Below are positions 35,201-43,776 of a stretch of DNA of 55,621 bases, piece after piece. The notes under the pieces were generated by a model that saw nothing but the letters and a program-made list of their open reading frames with translations, searched no databases and was not told the DNA's origin. Every line of letters begins with the position of its first letter. The stretch's first letter is position 1. The position numbers were made by a program, and so were the translations under genes. This DNA is from Trichormus sp. M33_DOE_039 (GTDB lineage Bacteria > Cyanobacteriota > Cyanobacteriia > Cyanobacteriales > Nostocaceae). Where the stretch lies: assembly GCA_015296085.1 (NCBI GenBank), contig DVDT01000096.1, forward strand, positions 1 to 55,621. The letters are read 5' to 3'.

Positions 35201-35337
35201 CTAAAAAGCAAGCCGAAGCAACCAGAAAAACCGTTGCTAGTGCAGCTTGGTGGCTATTTGGTACAGCACTATCTTCCCTTGTAGCTAGCATAATTGCTGG
35301 TGTAATAGCCGTCACAGGTCTATCTTTACCTGGCTAG
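32206..35337 (+). CDS. giant membrane protein with tandem helical repeats
   Basis: A 1043-residue protein of unknown function. The N-terminus has about three or four hydrophobic helices (about 40-62, 100-125, 128-150, 150-165) and the C-terminus one or two (about 1015-1040); between them lies a highly charged helical region. At least six copies of a 95-100-residue unit are visible from about residue 500: first half ENYLRHTNKEELNPEGIKRD, second half FDRSTMVALLSQREDISEEE then NRIVDQIESA. Degenerate half-units occur earlier (near 260 and 450). No enzymatic motif. The start ATG lacks a strong ribosome-binding site. A strong terminator follows. Location next to stress and membrane-shaping genes suggests an envelope or thylakoid structural role, which is inference. 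Confidence 0.85.
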   Translation: MLQNLASILMQPPLSFGVATTTRLPDVIVPVEPFFGFSASKFIVALVAGTLMAVAFQLLLTNLSIAARISTLGTDVDDDSESESLGRTIRKIEAKVGAWGIITASIALFTACFLAVKLSLINSALLGAIIGVVIWSTYFLLVAWFGSFAVGSLLGSIISTVNSGLQSLMGTATTAIGGAAAQRQAVSTAEEITAAVRRELTAGLDAERITNTLQNSLASLPLPKLDLGEIRSQFDKILSDVDWRSLADSDLIKNINRQTFVDLISDRTSLSKENINQIADQLNAAWQQNTARRNPTEQVINLLQNATLEELKSEDLGERLQQLVTTGRRNGNGRNGVIKQAVQYGVTAAIPAVLDRVDISDIDVDKITHQLQKLKDKVQDIDVDKITHEIQHLRDQTTEQITARFPAPSENTIKSDVKDYILNSFPWHFNRITIKDEFAEVIYDPQADPTNVRQQLEQLQQNDFSNWLKQRGDISEARVTEIAQQMDSILQEVLETVRQSEKVEKGQQIRLRIENYLRATGKEQLNPEAIQQDFAKLLTELDDQVIDFSTLLQGFDREAFVQLLLQRQDFSAEEANNIVGQIESICNDASNQAREQQEQATARVNQLWQRVEDYLRHTNKDELNPEGIKRDFQALLTDPEVGMRQIRSRLSQFDRDTFVQLLSQRQDLNAEQINQIIDQLESVRDNVLQAPQLLREQYDRTITAIGDYLRNTNLEELDPEGIRRDLETLLTQPKEGAEALRHRLAQVDRETLVKLLTQRGNLSEEQVNRTIDQVQEAIGNIIRTPRSLAKRATQRVGDFTASLENYLRHTNKEELNPEGIKRDLRLLLQDPRLGVENLSDRVAKFDRSTMVALLSQREDISEEEANRIVDQIESARNSVVQQIQQIQQRFQSAIDQIFGRIRNYLDSLERPELSYEGIRQDFAKLFDDPQVGFEALRDRLSQFNRDTLVAILSSREDISQEDANRIINQIEAARDSVLQRGERIQQETQRRIKAIQEQAKKQAEATRKTVASAAWWLFGTALSSLVASIIAGVIAVTGLSLPG
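34560..34585. repeat. small palindrome in the giant repeat gene
   Basis: GCGTAG (34560-34565) and CTACGC (34580-34585) flank a loop containing TTTAGCAAAGCGCG. It encodes part of the linker between two protein repeats (RTPRSLAKRATQRV), which is about four residues longer than the linker between the preceding copies. It resembles the dispersed GCGTAGC-type repeats and may be a small in-frame insertion. Confidence 0.4.
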
Positions 35338-35362
35338 TTGATGATCTCTGTTTGAGAAACCT

Positions 35363-35399
35363 ATAACCCCAGTCTTTTGAAGAGACTGGGGTTATTTTG
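35363..35399 (+). terminator. strong Rho-independent terminator
   Basis: Perfect 13-bp stem ATAACCCCAGTCT (35363-35375) and AGACTGGGGTTAT (35383-35395) with a 7-base loop, then TTTT. It lies 26 bp after the giant repeat gene. Confidence 0.9.
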
Positions 35400-35614
35400 C
35401 AATGTCACCAGAAAAAAATATATTTGCGTAATTTCTGCCTTAACCAGCGATATATACAACAAATATTATTGAAATAGGGGTGATTATTCTAGCACTTAGT
35501 TAGTGATGGACTGCGCCCCACTGTTGGTAAACGCATTATTTAAATAAAGATAAATTAAGCTTAAGCATTCCATAAGTATAATTTATTATTTTATTGTGTT
35601 GGGGAGTGAGAATT

Positions 35615-35782
35615 ATGCTAGAGAAACTCTTATTGGCTGGCATCTTAACGTTTACTTTAAGTTTATTTGCACAAGTGCATCGTTCATCCTCTGTAGGAAA
35701 GAATCCACAAATGAACTTACACAACAATACCGTCTTAACTTTTAACCAATTCCCTGCCAGGAAAATTAAAATTTCCCCTTAA
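35615..35782 (+). CDS. small exported or membrane protein
   Basis: A 55-residue frame starting at ATG 35615, preceded by GGGGAG about 8 bases upstream, a good ribosome-binding site. Residues 3-20 (EKLLLAGILTFTLSLFAQ) are hydrophobic and could be a signal peptide or membrane anchor; the rest is polar with basic residues. I recognise no family. A small real gene is likely because of the ribosome-binding site and signal-like N-terminus, but conservation is unknown. Confidence 0.5.
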   Translation: MLEKLLLAGILTFTLSLFAQVHRSSSVGKNPQMNLHNNTVLTFNQFPARKIKISP

Positions 35783-35810
35783 TTAAGAGGTGTTCACAGA
35801 AAAAACCTAA

Positions 35811-35891
35811 TTTGTGGGGTGTGTTAATCACAGTGTCACTCACAGAAGCTGGAATCATAGTGTTGTACTTTCAGCTAACACACACTACAAA
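35811..35891. repeat. 16-bp imperfect inverted repeat
   Basis: Arms TTTGTGGGGTGTGTTA (35811-35826) and TAACACACACTACAAA (35876-35891) pair at 14 of 16 positions around a 49-base interior. This resembles a small miniature element or a dispersed palindromic repeat. It lies between the small exported protein gene and the pentapeptide gene. Confidence 0.5.
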
Positions 35892-36073
35892 TACTTGATC
35901 TTATTCAGAAATCAAACCTCTTAGAGCAACTAAGAATTTATACTGAACATCGATTGCTAAGTATTTTCTACCGCAGGTCTTTACTGAGGGCAAACTGCTC
36001 AAGTTACTCATATCATAAACTCAAGTATAAATTTGTCTTAGCTGATTTGGGTATTGAGCAGAAAATTTGCTAA

Positions 36074-36850
36074 ATGTTTATGAAAAATATAATTCTAACC
36101 ACAACCGTATTTTTGGCTACTATTAGTCTGACTAATGCTGTTCAAGCAGCAAATCCTGAACATTTAAGACAGTTATTGGCAACTAAGCAATGTCAAAACT
36201 GCGACTTAACTAATGCGGGCTTAGTCTTGGCTGATTTATCAGGAGCGAATTTAAGTGGGGCCAATCTTGCCGGTGCTAATCTTAGCCGTGCTAACTTAAG
36301 TGGCGCAGATTTGCGGGGGGCCAATTTGAACGGTGCGGGATTATTTGGAGCTAATTTGAGTGCAGCTAAATTAGGTGGTGCAAATCTGGGTAGTGCAGAC
36401 TTGCGAAGTACCTATCTAGGAAATACAGAATTTACTGGTGCGTATGTTACTGGTGCTAACTTTCAAGGTGCGGTCGGGATACCCTTACAAGTTGCTACAG
36501 CCGATGAATTTTATGCTTGGGGTGTAGCTGAGGCGCAAAAAGGTAATCAACAGCAGGCAATTAATTATTTTAATCAAGCGATCGCCATTCAACCAGAATA
36601 CGCAGGCGCATACTTAGCTCGTGGTTTTTCTCGTTACCAAGTTTTGGACAGACAGGGAGCATTTCAAGATGCTCAGACAGCAGAAAAACTCTTTACCACC
36701 CAACAAAACGCCACAGGCATCCAAACAACACAAGCCTTTATCAAGGAACTACAAACTCCTTACACAGAAAAAGTTAGCGCAGGTCAACCCAGCTTTACTG
36801 ACTTTTTCAGTAGCCTTGGTTCAGTATTACTACAATTTCTACCGTTTTAA
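36074..36850 (+). CDS. secreted pentapeptide-repeat protein with TPR tail
   Basis: A 258-residue exported protein. The signal peptide ends near residue 25 (TNAVQAAN). Residues about 45-135 are pentapeptide repeats of A(D/N)LSG type, about 18 units, which form a right-handed quadrilateral beta-helix. Residues about 150-225 form a tetratricopeptide-like pair (AEAQKGNQQQAINYFNQAIA; AGAYLARGFSRYQVLDRQGA). Two cysteines (CQNC, about 39-42) precede the repeats. The start may be ATG 36074 or 36080; the latter gives the more usual MKN start. Binding partner and role are unknown; export to the periplasm or lumen is likely. Confidence 0.85.
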   Translation: MFMKNIILTTTVFLATISLTNAVQAANPEHLRQLLATKQCQNCDLTNAGLVLADLSGANLSGANLAGANLSRANLSGADLRGANLNGAGLFGANLSAAKLGGANLGSADLRSTYLGNTEFTGAYVTGANFQGAVGIPLQVATADEFYAWGVAEAQKGNQQQAINYFNQAIAIQPEYAGAYLARGFSRYQVLDRQGAFQDAQTAEKLFTTQQNATGIQTTQAFIKELQTPYTEKVSAGQPSFTDFFSSLGSVLLQFLPF

Positions 36851-37000
36851 GTGTTGAAGATGAGGTTCTGTAACCCTAGAAACTATCTTAATTTGCGTTC
36901 TGTTGTAGTAATTTCTCGTCAGGGGAGATTGCTATCCTGCAGGAAGCCACTTTGTTTCGCACACTTCGGGAAGCAAGCTACGCAATGACATGCGCTACCT

Positions 37001-37882
37001 TTATTCACAACTGGGTATACATTGTAAAAAATTTTCTACAATCGGCGTTAAACTTTTTTGTTGCCAGATGACAGCAGTTTCTATTACAGGCACTTCCTCT
37101 AGTATGGGACGATAAACTACACCAGACCGTTGGAGATTCTGTAAAGAAGATGGTGTAATTGCTACACCCATTCCAGCCGATACTAGTCCAATAATTGTTT
37201 GCATTTGAATCGCTTCCTGAGTAATGTTAGGGTTGAAATTTCCCTGCTGAAACAGACTCATGATGCGATCATAAAGTCCTGGCGCGAGATAGCGAGGAAA
37301 CATAATCAGAGGTTCACTGAAGAGCGATCGCACTGAGATATGTTCTTTTTGCGCCAAGGAATGAGTTGATGACAAAGCCACAACTAAGCTTTCTCTGTGA
37401 ATACACTCATACGATAGTGTGTCATCTTCTAAAGGTGGATGAGCAAAACCCACATGAATCACGGAATCTCTGAGTGCTTGCTCCTGCTGACTTGTAGTTA
37501 ACTCCCGTAAGACTAGTTCTACTCCCAAAAATTGCTCGCGAAATTGTCGCAAAATCAAGGGTAATAAGTCATAAATTACCAAACTAGTAAATCCTATACG
37601 GAGTTGACCTGTTTCACCTCTGCCAGTTCTTTGGGTTAGTGCTACTGCTGTTTCTAGTTGCATTAGTAGTTGGTAAGCCTCTTGTAAAAAGACCTTACCA
37701 GCTTCTGTTAACTGTACTTGTCGCTTAGTTTTGCGATCAAAAAGTTTGACTCCCAGTTCGGCTTCTAACTGCTGGATTTGCTGACTCAGAGGCGGTTGTG
37801 CTATGTGCAGTCTTTCTGCGGCTTTACTGAAATGTAGTTCCTCAGCTACCGCAATAAAGTAGCGTAGGTGTCGTAGTTCCAT
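37001..37882 (-). CDS. LysR-family regulator (CatM/BenM-like)
   Basis: A 293-residue LTTR. The N-terminal winged HTH is textbook (MELRHLRYFIAVAEELHFSK, AAERLHIAQPPLSQQIQQLE, LGVKLFDRK), followed by the linker helix and an effector domain (about 90-290) with TGQLRIGFTSLVIYDLLPLI and GMGVAITPSS. It is divergent from ilvD across a 119-bp region that carries a T-N11-A dyad. LTTRs commonly regulate the divergent gene, so control of ilvD is plausible. The effector is unknown. Confidence 0.92.
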   Translation of the reverse strand: MELRHLRYFIAVAEELHFSKAAERLHIAQPPLSQQIQQLEAELGVKLFDRKTKRQVQLTEAGKVFLQEAYQLLMQLETAVALTQRTGRGETGQLRIGFTSLVIYDLLPLILRQFREQFLGVELVLRELTTSQQEQALRDSVIHVGFAHPPLEDDTLSYECIHRESLVVALSSTHSLAQKEHISVRSLFSEPLIMFPRYLAPGLYDRIMSLFQQGNFNPNITQEAIQMQTIIGLVSAGMGVAITPSSLQNLQRSGVVYRPILEEVPVIETAVIWQQKSLTPIVENFLQCIPSCE

Positions 37883-37940
37883 ATTTATGATACTTTATAA
37901 GTTTCAATTCCAAATGAATATATATTGGACATCTCAAAAA

Positions 37941-37957
37941 AGTATACCTATGATACT
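37941..37957. promoter_or_regulatory. LTTR-type operator between lysR-like gene and ilvD
   Basis: The dyad AGTATACCTATGATACT has 5-bp arms AGTAT and ATACT separated by 7 bases and fits the T-N11-A rule of LysR regulators. A second TATGATACT half-site lies at 37886-37894, close to the LysR gene start. This layout suits autoregulation plus control of ilvD. Confidence 0.6.
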
Positions 37958-38001
37958 CGTACAGAGACTTGATTGAGATGAGAGTTATGGGAGAAGGAAC
38001 A

Positions 38002-39690
38002 ATGTCAGAGAATTTCAGAAGTAAAGTTGTCACACAAGGGGTGCAGCGATCGCCAAATCGCGCTATGCTGCGTGCAGTCGGTTTTCAGGATGAAGACTTC
38101 CAAAAAGCAATTGTCGGTGTGGCTAATGCCTACAGTACCATCACTCCCTGTAACATGGGGATTAATCAATTAGCCCAAAGAGCCGAAGCCGGGATTAAAT
38201 TAGCCGGAGCTATGCCGCAAATCTTCGGCACAATTACTATTAGTGATGGGATTTCAATGGGAACTGAGGGGATGAAATATTCCCTCGTGTCAAGAGAAGT
38301 AATTGCGGACTCGATTGAAACCGCCTGTAATGGTCAAAGTATGGATGGTGTGATTGCCATCGGTGGCTGTGATAAGAATATGCCAGGGGCAATGATTGCA
38401 ATGGCGCGGATGAATATCCCAGCTATCTTTGTTTATGGTGGGACAATTAAACCAGGACACTACAACGGCCGCGACTTAACTGTTGTGAGTTCCTTTGAGG
38501 CGGTAGGTGAGTACAGTGCTGGGAAAATTGGCGACACTGAACTGATGGAAGTAGAACGCCGCGCTTGTCCTGGTGCTGGTTCTTGTGGTGGAATGTACAC
38601 AGCTAATACTATGTCCTCAGCCTTTGAAGCAATGGGCATGAGTTTACCCTATTCTTCCACAATGGCGGCAGAAGATGACGAAAAAGCCGATAGTACTGAA
38701 GAGTCAGCCAAGGTATTAGTAGAAGCGATTCGTAATCAACTGTTACCCCGGCAAATTATCACTCGCAAATCTATAGAAAATGCTATTTCTGTAATCATGG
38801 CTGTGGGGGGTTCAACTAACGCCGTATTACATTTTCTGGCGATCGCGCGCGCAGCTGGTGTAGAACTAAATCTAGATGATTTTGAAACTATCCGTGGACG
38901 TGTCCCGGTTTTATGTGATTTAAAACCCAGTGGTCGATATGTCGCCACAGATTTACATCAAGCTGGTGGTATTCCCCAAGTGATGAAAATGCTACTCGTG
39001 CATGGGTTACTTCACGGTGATTGTATCACCATCACCGGGAAAACCATCGCCGAAGTTTTAGCAGATGTCCCAGATGAACCACCCACAGGTCAAGATGTGA
39101 TTCGTGCTTGGGATAACCCCATGTATGCCCAAGGTCACTTAGCCATTCTCAAAGGCAATCTAGCAACAGAGGGAGCAGTAGCTAAAATTACTGGTGTGAA
39201 AAACCCCAGCATTACTGGCCCCGCACGGGTGTTTGATTCTGAAGAGGAATGTTTAGATGCCATCCTAGCAGGTAAGATTCAAGCCGGTGATGTAATTATC
39301 ATCCGTTATGAAGGCCCGAAAGGCGGCCCCGGTATGCGGGAAATGCTAGCACCCACCTCAGCAATTATTGGTGCGGGTTTGGGTGATGCAGTCGGTTTAA
39401 TTACCGATGGACGCTTTTCTGGTGGTACTTACGGCATGGTCGTTGGACACGTTGCACCAGAAGCAGCAGTTGGTGGTGCGATCGCTCTAGTTGAAGAAGG
39501 TGATAGCATCACCATTGATGCTAATTCCCGCTTGTTACAAATCAATATTGCCGACGCAGAATTAGCCAGTCGCCGCGCCAAATGGCAACCCCGTCCACCC
39601 CGTTATACAAAGGGCATCTTAGGGAAATATGCCAAATTAGTCGCCTCTAGCAGTGTCGGTGCTGTCACAGACTTAGATTTATTTAATTAA
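38002..39690 (+). CDS. ilvD: dihydroxy-acid dehydratase
   Basis: A 562-residue IlvD of branched-chain amino-acid synthesis, converting dihydroxy acids to 2-oxo acids with an iron-sulfur cluster. Cluster and Mg-site motifs are present: GGCDKNMPG (about residues 110-118) and [16 protein letters not shown] (about 182-197), plus the substrate region GGSTNAVLH and the C-terminal [10 protein letters not shown] chose ATG 38002 over the ATGs upstream because GGGAGAAGGA precedes it at proper distance and the length then matches the family. It is divergent from the LysR gene. A hairpin repeat follows the stop. Confidence 0.97.
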   Translation: MSENFRSKVVTQGVQRSPNRAMLRAVGFQDEDFQKAIVGVANAYSTITPCNMGINQLAQRAEAGIKLAGAMPQIFGTITISDGISMGTEGMKYSLVSREVIADSIETACNGQSMDGVIAIGGCDKNMPGAMIAMARMNIPAIFVYGGTIKPGHYNGRDLTVVSSFEAVGEYSAGKIGDTELMEVERRACPGAGSCGGMYTANTMSSAFEAMGMSLPYSSTMAAEDDEKADSTEESAKVLVEAIRNQLLPRQIITRKSIENAISVIMAVGGSTNAVLHFLAIARAAGVELNLDDFETIRGRVPVLCDLKPSGRYVATDLHQAGGIPQVMKMLLVHGLLHGDCITITGKTIAEVLADVPDEPPTGQDVIRAWDNPMYAQGHLAILKGNLATEGAVAKITGVKNPSITGPARVFDSEEECLDAILAGKIQAGDVIIIRYEGPKGGPGMREMLAPTSAIIGAGLGDAVGLITDGRFSGGTYGMVVGHVAPEAAVGGAIALVEEGDSITIDANSRLLQINIADAELASRRAKWQPRPPRYTKGILGKYAKLVASSSVGAVTDLDLFN

Positions 39691-39733
39691 TGAACCACCA
39701 ATTCCTAGGATTTGAATAACCTATTGCTCATCT

Positions 39734-39761
39734 GTAGGGACGCACATCTTTGCATCCCTAC
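39734..39761 (+). terminator. hairpin after ilvD
   Basis: GTAGGGA (39734-39740) pairs with TCCCTAC (39755-39761), with two further base pairs possible, followed by TTCTTTC. The GTAGGGACGC sequence is also a frequent dispersed Nostoc repeat, so it may be a repeat serving as terminator. Confidence 0.6.
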
Positions 39762-39838
39762 TTCTTTCACAACCGAAATCACTAAGTTTGTGCTTGTAGT
39801 GAATTCGGTAGCATCAGATGAAAAACTAAGTGATTTTT

Positions 39839-40087
39839 ATGGATGAGCCAAAGTTTCACACCGTAGAACCTGAATTTCTCCAGCATATTTCTATTGAGCA
39901 AATTCAAGCTCAACACAATTCTGTATTAAAAAACGCTGACTATAGCATTCCTGTGCCAATAGAAAATCAAACTATTCCCCGTCGAGAAAATACGGGGAAC
40001 TACTATGTAAGCATAATTGAGGGCATGAATCCCATTGTTAAACCTGAACTAGATGCACCATACCGAGGTCGGATTGGCGGGTGCTAA
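39839..40087 (+). CDS. small hypothetical protein
   Basis: An 82-residue soluble protein from ATG 39839; GTG at 39830 is an alternative start. The sequence (PKFHTVEPEFLQHISIEQIQ; NYYVSIIEGMNPIVKPEL) is hydrophilic with no signal or motif I can name. It ends with a lone Cys. The sequence looks protein-like with normal codon use, and there is no overlapping alternative gene. Its role is unknown. Confidence 0.55.
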   Translation: MDEPKFHTVEPEFLQHISIEQIQAQHNSVLKNADYSIPVPIENQTIPRRENTGNYYVSIIEGMNPIVKPELDAPYRGRIGGC

Positions 40088-40912
40088 TCTGTAATCACTA
40101 TTGGCTGAGGAGATGTTAAAGATAATACCTAACAGTAGTGACAACACGACTTTTTTTTGCCCTTAAAGCATTTTTTAAGAACAAAGTTGTTTGGTTGTGC
40201 AGCAAACTCTCCCACCAATTACGCGTCACAAAAGCCGGAATAATAATAGTTGTGAACACACCGGAATAACGCTGCTCAAATTGCGCGACAAAATCCACAA
40301 TTGGCCCAATCACAGACCGATAAGGCGAATCAATAATTTCCAAGGGAATATCCGATTCTAATTGTTGCCATTGTGCTTGGAGTTCTTCCCGGTCTGTAGA
40401 ACCAATATCTACATGAATAGCAACTATTTCATCCGCAATGGTACGTGCATAATCTAAAGCTTCTACTGTCCCGCGATGGAGTTGTCCGACTACTACTAAC
40501 GCTGGATGTGTCACCTCTACTGGTTGCGGTCTGGGAATATAACTCCGGGGTAGAAGTTCACGAATGCTCAGACGTTCCGCCATATATTGATAATGACTGT
40601 GAATAGCTAAAAATAAAACCACTACTACAGGAATGGCGAGGACGACTAACCAAGCACCCAACATAAACTTAGTGGAGATGATTACCCCTAATACTACTGC
40701 TGTAGCGATCGCACCTAAACCATTCATCATCGCGCTAGCACGCCAACCTCTGGATTTTCTCCAAACCAGTGACGCACCATCCCTGCTTGTGACAGCGTAA
40801 AAAAGGTGAACACACCGACCGCGTAGAGGGGAATGACGGCGTTGACGTTACCTTTGAAGATGATAACTAAAATCGCTGCACACAGACTCAGCAGTATAAT
40901 ACCGTTGGAATA

Positions 40913-41943
40913 TAGCGGTTCTCGCTTGAGTGAAATACAAAAGGTGGGAAGATGATCAATGCTGTAGCAAAGTGTATCTGGGATGAAAGCATACTCAACT
41001 GACCTTCGCCAAAAAGTGATTGATGCGTATAAAAATCAAGAAGGTTCTCAAAGACACCTGGCAAAAAGATTTAGTGTGAGTTTAACGTTTATCCAGAAGC
41101 TAGTAAAGCGATATCGAATTAGCGGGACAGTTGAGCCAAACGCACATGGTGGCGGTAATACGGCAAAACTCAACAGCGAACAGATAGCATTAATAGTGAC
41201 TTTGGTGGAAGAAGATAATGATGCAATTTTGGTGGAGTTATGCTCGCGATTGGAGGAGCGCACAGGTGTCAAAGTTAGCCGAGCGACAATGAGCAGAATT
41301 ACTCAAAAATTAAATCTGACACGCAAAAAAAAACATTGCACGCAAGTGAAAAATACACAGAGCGAGTGCAAAAACTGAGGGTAGAGTATTGGACAACTAT
41401 TGAGGAGGTCAACCTCAAAGACTTGGTGTTTATTGATGAGGCGGGAGTTAACATCGCTATGACTAGACTGTTTGCTCGTTCACCCCAAGGTAGTCGTGCT
41501 TATGGTACTCGTCCTGACGGTCGGGGCAAAAATGTCACGATGATTGGAGCAATATCGTTAGAAGGTATCATTGCTGCAATGACTTTTACTGGCGGTACCA
41601 ATGCGTCGGCATTTGAAACCTATGTTACTCAAGTTTTGGTTCCGAATCTTTGGCCAGGCGCAACTGTTGTGGTTGCTTTAGCTCTCATAAAGTTACTGGT
41701 ATCCGCGAAGCGATTGAAGCTGTGGGGGCCAGATTGGTTTATTTGTCTCCCTATTCTCCTGATTTTTCACCAATTGAAAATTGTTGGTCGAAGGTGAAAG
41801 AATTTTTGCGAGCACAAGCTGCTAGAACCTACGAAGAATTAGATCAAGCTATCACAAATGCCCTAGGTGCAGTGACTAAAAAAGACATTATTGGATGGTT
41901 TACTCACTGTTGTTACTATATTGCACCCAACTGAGAACCGCTA
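40913..41943 (+). mobile_element. IS630-family insertion sequence, 1031 bp, with TA target duplication
   Basis: Terminal inverted repeats TAGCGGTTCTC at the left end and GAGAACCGCTA at the right end are perfect for 11 bp. The element is flanked by TA on both sides (40911-40912 and 41944-41945), the target duplication typical of IS630/Tc1 elements. Host sequences on the two sides join in frame within the permease remnant. It carries one broken transposase gene on the plus strand. Confidence 0.95.
40983..41934 (+). pseudogene. IS630-family transposase, inactivated
   Basis: Three overlapping frames make one transposase. Frame 1 (40983-41378) has the HTH half (MKAYSTDLRQKVIDAYKNQE; KRFSVSLTFIQKLVKRYR). 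At the A9 run 41325-41333 the continuation (KKKTLHASEKYTERVQKLR) is in the -1 frame, which may be programmed slippage. That frame carries the first catalytic Asp (LVFIDEAGVN). Near 41671-41682 a second shift occurs, where the expected MDN-SSHK block with the second catalytic Asp is missing, probably through a deletion of about 7 bases. The last frame holds GARLVYLSPYSPDFSPIENC with the catalytic Glu. The element therefore cannot make an active DDE transposase by itself. Confidence 0.9.
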
Positions 41944-42233
41944 TAGACTAAGCGATCGCCCAAAAGCGATAATTGTCGCGGCAAAAATCCATCTCGCGCC
42001 AAAAAGTAACACAGTCGGGGAAAGTCCGCATAGCTAGTATTAGCAGCTAACAGCAAAATCAACAGTGTCACCAACTGCACAAAAAAGTAAATCGGCCCAC
42101 CACCTAAAATTTCCCTTCAATGAAATTATCAATTCAACAGTGAGTAAGGAGTATAGCAATTCTGGCAGATTAATGATCAATTGACTTCTATTATTTATAG
42201 GAATAAGTTGATTTACTCATACTGTTCTTTTCC

Positions 42234-43493
42234 CTATTCCCTATTCCCTGTGGTTGCTTCTAACCAAACTTCCACATCATCCCCTAATAGTTTTTCTGCT
42301 GCTTCTAACATTAACCCCGATATATCTTTTAGGTCTTCACGGTTGTGCAAGTAAGTTTTCAATGCTTCCATTGGGTCAATGCTGCTACTAGCACTCAACT
42401 CAGGAATGCGGGGACGCGCTAATTGACTGACTAATTCTGCTTGAATCGTATAAGTGTGGGCAGCACTCAAGGCAGAATGTAAGGCAGCATTATCAATTAA
42501 ATCGATTTGTTCAGAACGGAGTTTATAAATTAGCCGCACTACTGCATCTTGTAGATCATGTTTAGCTATCGCTTTTATTAAAGCACCTTGGGGGTCTTCT
42601 ACTTTGGACACATCTACTTCTAGTGTACGGAAAGTCCGAACCGGTAAAGTGCAAAATTCCCATTTCGCACTCCCCCGTTCCAATTCCAACATGATGTAAC
42701 CTTTATCTTCTTTCTCTTCACTGAAATCTACCCGTTCAATACTCCCCGGATAAATAACTGGTGGGTTATTAGACTTATTCAAGTTTTGATGGCGGTGGAC
42801 ATGTCCTAAAGCGACATAATCAAAACAAGGACGAGTCAATAAAGATAAAGGCAAAGTAAAACCTTTCCCTACAGCTAAAAAACGTTCAGCCCCCAAAGTT
42901 GCATTATCCGCCATCAAGTGGGCTAAAAGTACAGTAGGGATATCAGGGTCAAGCCGACGAATTTCCCCTTCGATGACGACTTGCAAGCGTTCTGTTAATA
43001 ATTGATTGACTTCCGCTAGTGATAAACCCTCTGTTTCTTGGCGAGTCATCAATGTGGATCGAGTCAGCCAAGGTAAAGTAATTACCTGCACTTTTCCATT
43101 AGGAGTGGAGATATGATGCGTTGTTAATTTATCTCCCACCACAAAACCCGGTACTCCCAAAGTGCGGTAAATATTTAAACTCGCACCTCCCAACCCTTGG
43201 GAATGTTGGTCATGGTTTCCCACTAACAACACCGTCGGAATTTGAGCATCTACCAAGCGTCGAAATTGACCAGCAAAAGCTTCCTGCACATATGGTGGTG
43301 GTGTCGCATCAGGAAAAGCGTCACCACCAAATAAAACTACATCTACTGCATCTGTCAACGCCCGATCAATGCACAAAGATAAAGTCTGGACGAAATCCTC
43401 CAGTCGCGTGTTTAAACCCGTCACTGGATTAATTCTGCCGTGGGAAAAGCCGCTTCCCATATGGATGTCAGAAAGGTGAAGGATTTTGATCAT
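42234..43493 (-). CDS. sbcD: exonuclease SbcCD nuclease subunit SbcD
   Basis: A 419-residue Mre11-type metallophosphoesterase. Metal-binding motifs are LHLSDIHMGS (Asp9, His11), LFGGDAFPD, VLLVGNHDQHSQ, LLAHLMAD and LGHVHRHQ in order over the first 260 residues; the capping domain follows. With SbcC it cleaves DNA hairpins and processes double-strand ends. No sbcC is adjacent. The 3' end runs into a CCCTATT-type repeat that supplies the last few codons (GNRE). A gene that cleaves hairpins in a palindrome-rich genome is a fitting neighbour, although not specific. Confidence 0.93.
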   Translation of the reverse strand: MIKILHLSDIHMGSGFSHGRINPVTGLNTRLEDFVQTLSLCIDRALTDAVDVVLFGGDAFPDATPPPYVQEAFAGQFRRLVDAQIPTVLLVGNHDQHSQGLGGASLNIYRTLGVPGFVVGDKLTTHHISTPNGKVQVITLPWLTRSTLMTRQETEGLSLAEVNQLLTERLQVVIEGEIRRLDPDIPTVLLAHLMADNATLGAERFLAVGKGFTLPLSLLTRPCFDYVALGHVHRHQNLNKSNNPPVIYPGSIERVDFSEEKEDKGYIMLELERGSAKWEFCTLPVRTFRTLEVDVSKVEDPQGALIKAIAKHDLQDAVVRLIYKLRSEQIDLIDNAALHSALSAAHTYTIQAELVSQLARPRIPELSASSSIDPMEALKTYLHNREDLKDISGLMLEAAEKLLGDDVEVWLEATTGNRE

Positions 43494-43776
43494 AATTTGT
43501 AACTATAAGCTCGATGATAGTATTTTTACTCAGCATAAGCTGAAAATTATTTTAGTTAATTTGCTGTCATTGTGTAGCTGATTGAATTTCGTCATTCCTA
43601 AGTTATTGTAGGGAATTCAAATTTATGTTTATCTCAAGAGATAAATCTAATTTTTAAGTAAACGCTATAGTCTTTACTAAGAAGAGTTAAGGTATTTTAA
43701 GTTTTACATGACTTACATAGATATTTATACGGTGACTGATATCTTTAGAAAATAACTAAATTTGCAGGATTCTACT

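Larger units (their letters stand above)
40116..42118 (-). pseudogene. APC-family permease remnant: 5'-truncated, IS-interrupted, frameshifted
   Basis: C-terminal part of an amino-acid/polyamine-type permease. The upstream fragment (about 41946-42118) reads REILGGGPIYFF, LAANTSYADFPRL, ARDGFLPRQLS, GDRLVY; an in-frame TGA precedes it, so the first 300 or so codons are missing. The frame is then split by an IS630-type element (40913-41943) at a TA. The rest continues with SNGIILLSLCAAILVIIFKG and FFTLSQAGMVRHW, then a frameshift at about 40761-40768 moves to a new frame (WRKSRGWRASAMMNGLGAIA) that runs to 40116 as a 204-residue open frame containing two helices and a cytoplasmic universal-stress-like tail. 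Removing the element and one TA rejoins V-Y-S-N-G-I exactly, so the insertion came after the gene was formed. Confidence 0.92.
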
